A stretch of DNA of 8,621 nucleotides, from the NCBI GenBank assembly GCA_016192885.1, contig JACPTH010000214.1, forward strand, positions 1-8,621. The letters run 5' to 3'. Source of the stretch: a bacterium (GTDB lineage: Bacteria; Muiribacteriota; Ozemobacteria; Ozemobacterales; Ozemobacteraceae). The position numbers were made by a program, and so were the translations under genes. The notes beneath the pieces were generated by a model, which did no database searches, had not been told where the DNA came from, and saw only the letters and a list, made by a program, of their open reading frames with translations. Numbering within the stretch: position 1 is the first letter of the stretch; each line of letters opens with the position of its first letter. This document shows, piece after piece, positions 6,369 to 8,621 of this stretch.

Positions 6369-6884
6369 TCACCAATAGTGGTGGGCTGTATCTTTGGCTC
6401 CATCTGGGCCGGGTTGCCCATTCATCCCTATCCATCGCGTTCCGAGGCGCAATGCGCATACGACCCCTTGCCCTCCCATGTTCCCGGTTGAGCCGATTAT
6501 CCAAAGGCCTGTATTGTCGGTATTATAATACCTGTAACTCGATCCAGGCCAAGTATAACCCCATCTATTTGACGCTTCGGGACAAATGAAAAGTTTTAAA
6601 TCTTTGGCAAGATCGTTTAGTGAAAGAGATGCGTTTGAATATTTCCATCTCAAACTCCCGTTTCGGTCGATCCAAGTAAACCGATTTTTCCCGGCGTCTA
6701 ATTCGTAGTTTTTTGCTTGCCATAAGGAGATTAAACTCTCGATTGCCTTTTGGTTAGCCAAACACGATCTCGACCTAGCCATTGCGGCAATACTTTGGTA
6801 GCGAGGAACGGCTATCGAAACGAGAATCCCTATAACCAGTACAACGATTAGTAATTCAACAAGGGTAAAACCTTTTCGCTTCAT
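6369..6884 (-). CDS. gspG: Major pseudopilin / type IV pilin (GspG-like)
   Basis: This is a 171-residue pilin with the very short leader MKRKG followed by FTLVELLIVVLVIGILVSIA, a textbook prepilin cleavage site with Glu at +5 and helix ending VPRYQ as in GspG. After the helix comes ARSRSCLANQKAIESLISLW, then LKLFICPEASNRWGY and a late VVC. The three cysteines are at 41, 101 and 143. The 'C-AN---IE----W ... CP ... C' layout resembles pilins common in several poorly cultured phyla more than proteobacterial GspG, and I do not see the usual GspG calcium-site end. It is the likely shaft subunit of the fibre. GGAGGAG lies four bases before ATG 6884, the best ribosome site in the operon, consistent with a high-copy subunit. 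It lies 54 bases after the gspF stop. Confidence 0.88.
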   Translation of the reverse strand: MKRKGFTLVELLIVVLVIGILVSIAVPRYQSIAAMARSRSCLANQKAIESLISLWQAKNYELDAGKNRFTWIDRNGSLRWKYSNASLSLNDLAKDLKLFICPEASNRWGYTWPGSSYRYYNTDNTGLWIIGSTGNMGGQGVVCALRLGTRWIGMNGQPGPDGAKDTAHHYW

Positions 6885-6938
6885 TGGCTCCTCCAGGGAG
6901 AGGTTGGTGGTTGTCCAAATTTCAAGAGCTCAGCCAAT

Positions 6939-8159
6939 TTATCGCATTACCTTAACAATGTCAAATAATGGATAATACATCGCCATTGCGATTACCACTA
7001 TGAATATCGCCAAGAAAATAACGAGCAAAGGCTCAATAAGGGAAACCAAGGCATCGATATTCGTTTCAAGGTCTCGTTCATACATTATCGCGGCTCTTTC
7101 AAACATTTCTCCGATGCTACCCCCTCTTTCGCCGACATCGGCCATAAGAATCAAACTATCCGGAAAAAGGTTTCTTTTTCTTGCCATAGAAACGGAGATT
7201 GATTCTCCCTTTGAAACGTCATCGCGGATACTAGCCAAAGCCGCTTTATAAGCGGAACCTGACATTATTCTTTCAACCGCCTTCAAGGAGGTAAGGATGG
7301 GAACCCCACACTTTAATAGAGTTCCTAGAGTTCGCGAGAATAGAGAAAGCTGAATTTGGCAAAAAATGGAGCCGATTAGTGGAAACTCTAAAAAAAACGA
7401 TGAAACAACTTTTTCCCCGATGATTAAGCCCCCGAAACGGTAAAGCAAAAAGACCAAGCCGAAAAATACGGCCATCCACATTTGAGCGGTGGGATTTGAA
7501 ATAAAGTTTGAAACTTCCAAAACCATCCTGGTCGGAAGGGGAAGAACTCCTCCGTTTGTAGCTATCCTTTCGACGAAAACAGGGAACACTTTTATTAAAA
7601 GTATCCAACTTACGATCAAAGTCATGATCAAAAGCAACGCCGGATAAATCATCGATTTAATTATTTTTGCGCGAATTCGATACATCGCATCGTAAATTTG
7701 GGAATATCTTTCTAAAACTTCTCCAAGGATGCCGCCGACTTCTCCAACCTCTACTAAGGTAATGAAAAGGTTGGAAAAAACTTCAGGATGGGCTTTTAGC
7801 GCCTCAGAAAACGATTTTCCCATCTCAATCTTATCTTTAATCTCTTTTAGCAGGTTTTTGAGAGTTCCGCGGGGAAGCTGTTTGTGAAGAGCCTGAAGGC
7901 TCATAATTAGGGGGCATCCCGCTTTGATAAGACTGGAAAGTTGAAGAAAAAAATAATTTTGTTCTTTTACCGAAAGAGAGATTCGCTTGGAAGAAAAGAC
8001 GGTTAACGACGCAAGAGTATCGGGATTAATCTCAAGTACAAAGTATTGTCTATCGGAAAGCCATGTACCTACTTCTTCAATCGAAGCTGCTTCCATTGTT
8101 CCATTTATGGTTTTTCCGGTTGAATCGACGGCTTTATAGGCAAATCTCTTGGAGCTCAT
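6939..8159 (-). CDS. gspF: Type II secretion / type IV pilus platform protein GspF/PilC
   Basis: This 406-residue polytopic membrane protein is the usual size of the GspF family. It starts with the family N-terminus SSKRFAYKAVDSTGKTINGT, then two repeated GspF domains. The first is at about 67-190 (FFLQLSSLIKAGCPLIMSLQ, VGEVGGILGEVLERY). The second is at about 270-395 (LFSRTLGTLLKCGVPILTSL, VGERGGSIGEMFERAA). TM helices lie near 172-194, 227-247 and 373-398; the last ends YPLFDIVKVMR. GspF is the inner-membrane core that the GspE/PilB ATPase is thought to drive to extrude the fibre. I chose ATG 8159 because it gives the family-typical start and lies about 33 bases downstream of a good promoter; the in-frame ATG at 8237 would lie upstream of that promoter. 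No clear ribosome site precedes 8159. It is the first gene of the operon. Confidence 0.95.
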   Translation of the reverse strand: MSSKRFAYKAVDSTGKTINGTMEAASIEEVGTWLSDRQYFVLEINPDTLASLTVFSSKRISLSVKEQNYFFLQLSSLIKAGCPLIMSLQALHKQLPRGTLKNLLKEIKDKIEMGKSFSEALKAHPEVFSNLFITLVEVGEVGGILGEVLERYSQIYDAMYRIRAKIIKSMIYPALLLIMTLIVSWILLIKVFPVFVERIATNGGVLPLPTRMVLEVSNFISNPTAQMWMAVFFGLVFLLYRFGGLIIGEKVVSSFFLEFPLIGSIFCQIQLSLFSRTLGTLLKCGVPILTSLKAVERIMSGSAYKAALASIRDDVSKGESISVSMARKRNLFPDSLILMADVGERGGSIGEMFERAAIMYERDLETNIDALVSLIEPLLVIFLAIFIVVIAMAMYYPLFDIVKVMR

Positions 8160-8198
8160 TATGTTACGAAAGAAAAATTGAAATTCTGAATTGAAAGC

Positions 8199-8228
8199 AG
8201 TATATGTTGAATCAAGAGGCAAAGTCAA
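8199..8228 (-). promoter_or_regulatory. Sigma-70-type promoter of the gspF operon
   Basis: On the minus strand, -35 TTGACT (8228-8223) and -10 TATACT (8204-8199) are separated by 18 bases. Transcription would start near 8192, leaving an untranslated leader of about 33 bases before ATG 8159. The fit to consensus is 5 of 6 in both boxes. This also decides the gspF start. Confidence 0.65.
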
Positions 8229-8246
8229 TTTTAGCATTTTGACTTT
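8221..8246. promoter_or_regulatory. Perfect inverted repeat spanning the two divergent -35 boxes
   Basis: AAAGTCAA (8221-8228) and TTGACTTT (8239-8246) are a perfect 8-bp inverted repeat with a 10-base spacer. Each arm contains a TTGACT -35 box pointing outward, one for gspF and one for the alarmone hydrolase gene. A dyad with 18 bases centre to centre would suit a dimeric regulator, but the same symmetry could arise simply from two consensus -35 boxes back to back. Confidence 0.5.
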
Positions 8247-8265
8247 TTTTTGTGTATACTATGAT
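8239..8265 (+). promoter_or_regulatory. Candidate promoter of the (p)ppGpp hydrolase gene
   Basis: On the plus strand, TTGACT (8239-8244) is followed at the short spacing of 15 bases by TATGAT (8260-8265). A better -10, TATACT at 8255-8260, lies only 10 bases from this -35 and would need another upstream element (TAGCAT at 8232-8237 gives 17 bases but is poor). The exact -10 is therefore uncertain. Confidence 0.4.
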
Positions 8266-8302
8266 TTGATTGCATAGGACTCTCCCCCAAAAAGAAAAAA
8301 AG

Positions 8303-8307
8303 AAGGG
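8303..8307 (+). promoter_or_regulatory. Ribosome binding site of the (p)ppGpp hydrolase gene
   Basis: AAGGG ends eight bases before ATG 8316 but only two bases before the in-frame ATG at 8310. This spacing favours 8316 as the start. Confidence 0.6.
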
Positions 8308-8315
8308 TTATGACC

Positions 8316-8621
8316 ATGGAAGAAGCAAATTTTTCTCTTTTCTTGAAGGCGTTAAAATTCGCGGCCAATAAACATAAAAATCAGCGCCGAAAAGGAGAAG
8401 GCGGGGCTCCTTACATAAATCACCCCGTTCAAGTTGCGGACCTTTTATGGAATGTCGGAAAAGTAAGAGAACCCAATATTCTGATTTCCGCGATTTTGCA
8501 CGATACAATCGAAGATACTCAAACCTCGCCTGAAGAAATTTCAGAGCTTTTTGGAAACGATATTTTGTCAATAGTTAAAGAGGTCACTGACGATAAAAGT
8601 CTTCCAAAATCGGTTCGGAAA
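8316..8621 (+). CDS. HD-domain (p)ppGpp 3'-pyrophosphohydrolase, MESH1-type (partial)
   Basis: These are the first 102 codons of a gene that runs off the right edge. The protein begins with the helix ALKFAANKHKNQRRKG, then APYINHPVQVADLL, ISAILHDTIEDT and EVTDDKSLPKSVRK, the order of motifs in single-domain SpoT/MESH1 hydrolases. Metal-binding and catalytic candidates are His36, His62, Asp63 and Glu66-Asp67. The predicted reaction is removal of the 3'-pyrophosphate of (p)ppGpp (or related alarmones) in the cytoplasm. The visible part cannot exclude a longer RelA/SpoT protein, but these usually carry N-terminal residues before this helix, and the EVTDDKSLPK wording fits small MESH1-like hydrolases. 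The gene is divergent from the gspF operon with 156 bases between start codons. Confidence 0.85.
   Translation, partial: MEEANFSLFLKALKFAANKHKNQRRKGEGGAPYINHPVQVADLLWNVGKVREPNILISAILHDTIEDTQTSPEEISELFGNDILSIVKEVTDDKSLPKSVRK

Noticed and set aside
6299..6421. Long version of the GspH-like protein starting at 6421
   Set aside because: It would overlap the pilin gene by 53 bases and give a 46-residue leader before the cleavage site; ATG 6298 gives a normal short leader.
8160..8237. ATG 8237 as start of GspF (432 residues)
   Set aside because: The added 26 residues do not look like GspF, and this ATG lies upstream of the well-formed promoter at 8199-8228.
8308..8571. Minus-strand 87-codon open frame antisense to the HD hydrolase gene
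   Set aside because: The plus-strand frame has the complete HD-hydrolase motif order; the antisense frame has nothing recognisable.

Overview
The window looks like chromosomal DNA from a flagellated, two-membrane (Gram-negative type) bacterium of moderate GC, probably from an uncultured or sparsely sampled phylum. The evidence is a stator pair motA-motB whose MotB has an OmpA-type peptidoglycan anchor, and a large operon for a type II secretion / type IV pilus-like (T2SS/T4P) inner-membrane assembly platform. Nothing here fixes the phylum, and I see no phage, CRISPR, rRNA or tRNA.

Layout. (1) 1-897, plus strand: the last 57 codons of motA, overlapped by motB. (2) 906-8159, minus strand: one long co-directional run read from right to left. 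It encodes a GspF/PilC platform protein, a GspG-like major pseudopilin, a GspH-like pseudopilin, a frame-broken gene in the GspJ position, a GspI-like pseudopilin, a short GspK/PilX-like protein, a GspL-like PilM-PilN fusion, a GspM/PilO-like protein, a small one-TM Pro/Asp/Glu-rich protein in the PilP/GspC position, and finally a TPR protein convergent with motB. Several junctions are ATGA or TGATG overlaps, which points to translational coupling. (3) 8160-8315: a divergent promoter region with two TTGACT -35 boxes back to back in a perfect inverted repeat. (4) 8316-8621, plus strand: the start of an HD-domain (p)ppGpp hydrolase of the MESH1 type, cut by the window end.

How it works together. 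GspF, GspL and GspM would form the inner-membrane platform. The G/H/I/K proteins would be processed by a prepilin peptidase and assembled into a (pseudo)pilus. The assembly ATPase (GspE/PilB), the secretin (GspD/PilQ) and the peptidase are not in the window. Because the operon promoter lies immediately upstream of gspF, they are not upstream genes of this transcript and must be encoded elsewhere.

The most notable points are these. A 125-141 bp MITE/BIME-like element (two inverted GTAG-headed palindromes inside longer inverted repeats, flanked by an 8-bp direct repeat) sits between the last platform gene and the TPR gene. The GspJ slot is broken: its start and stop couple to both neighbours but no single frame joins them. 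The GspC/PilP-position protein lacks any visible secretin-binding domain. The shared control region couples the secretion operon and an alarmone hydrolase by position.
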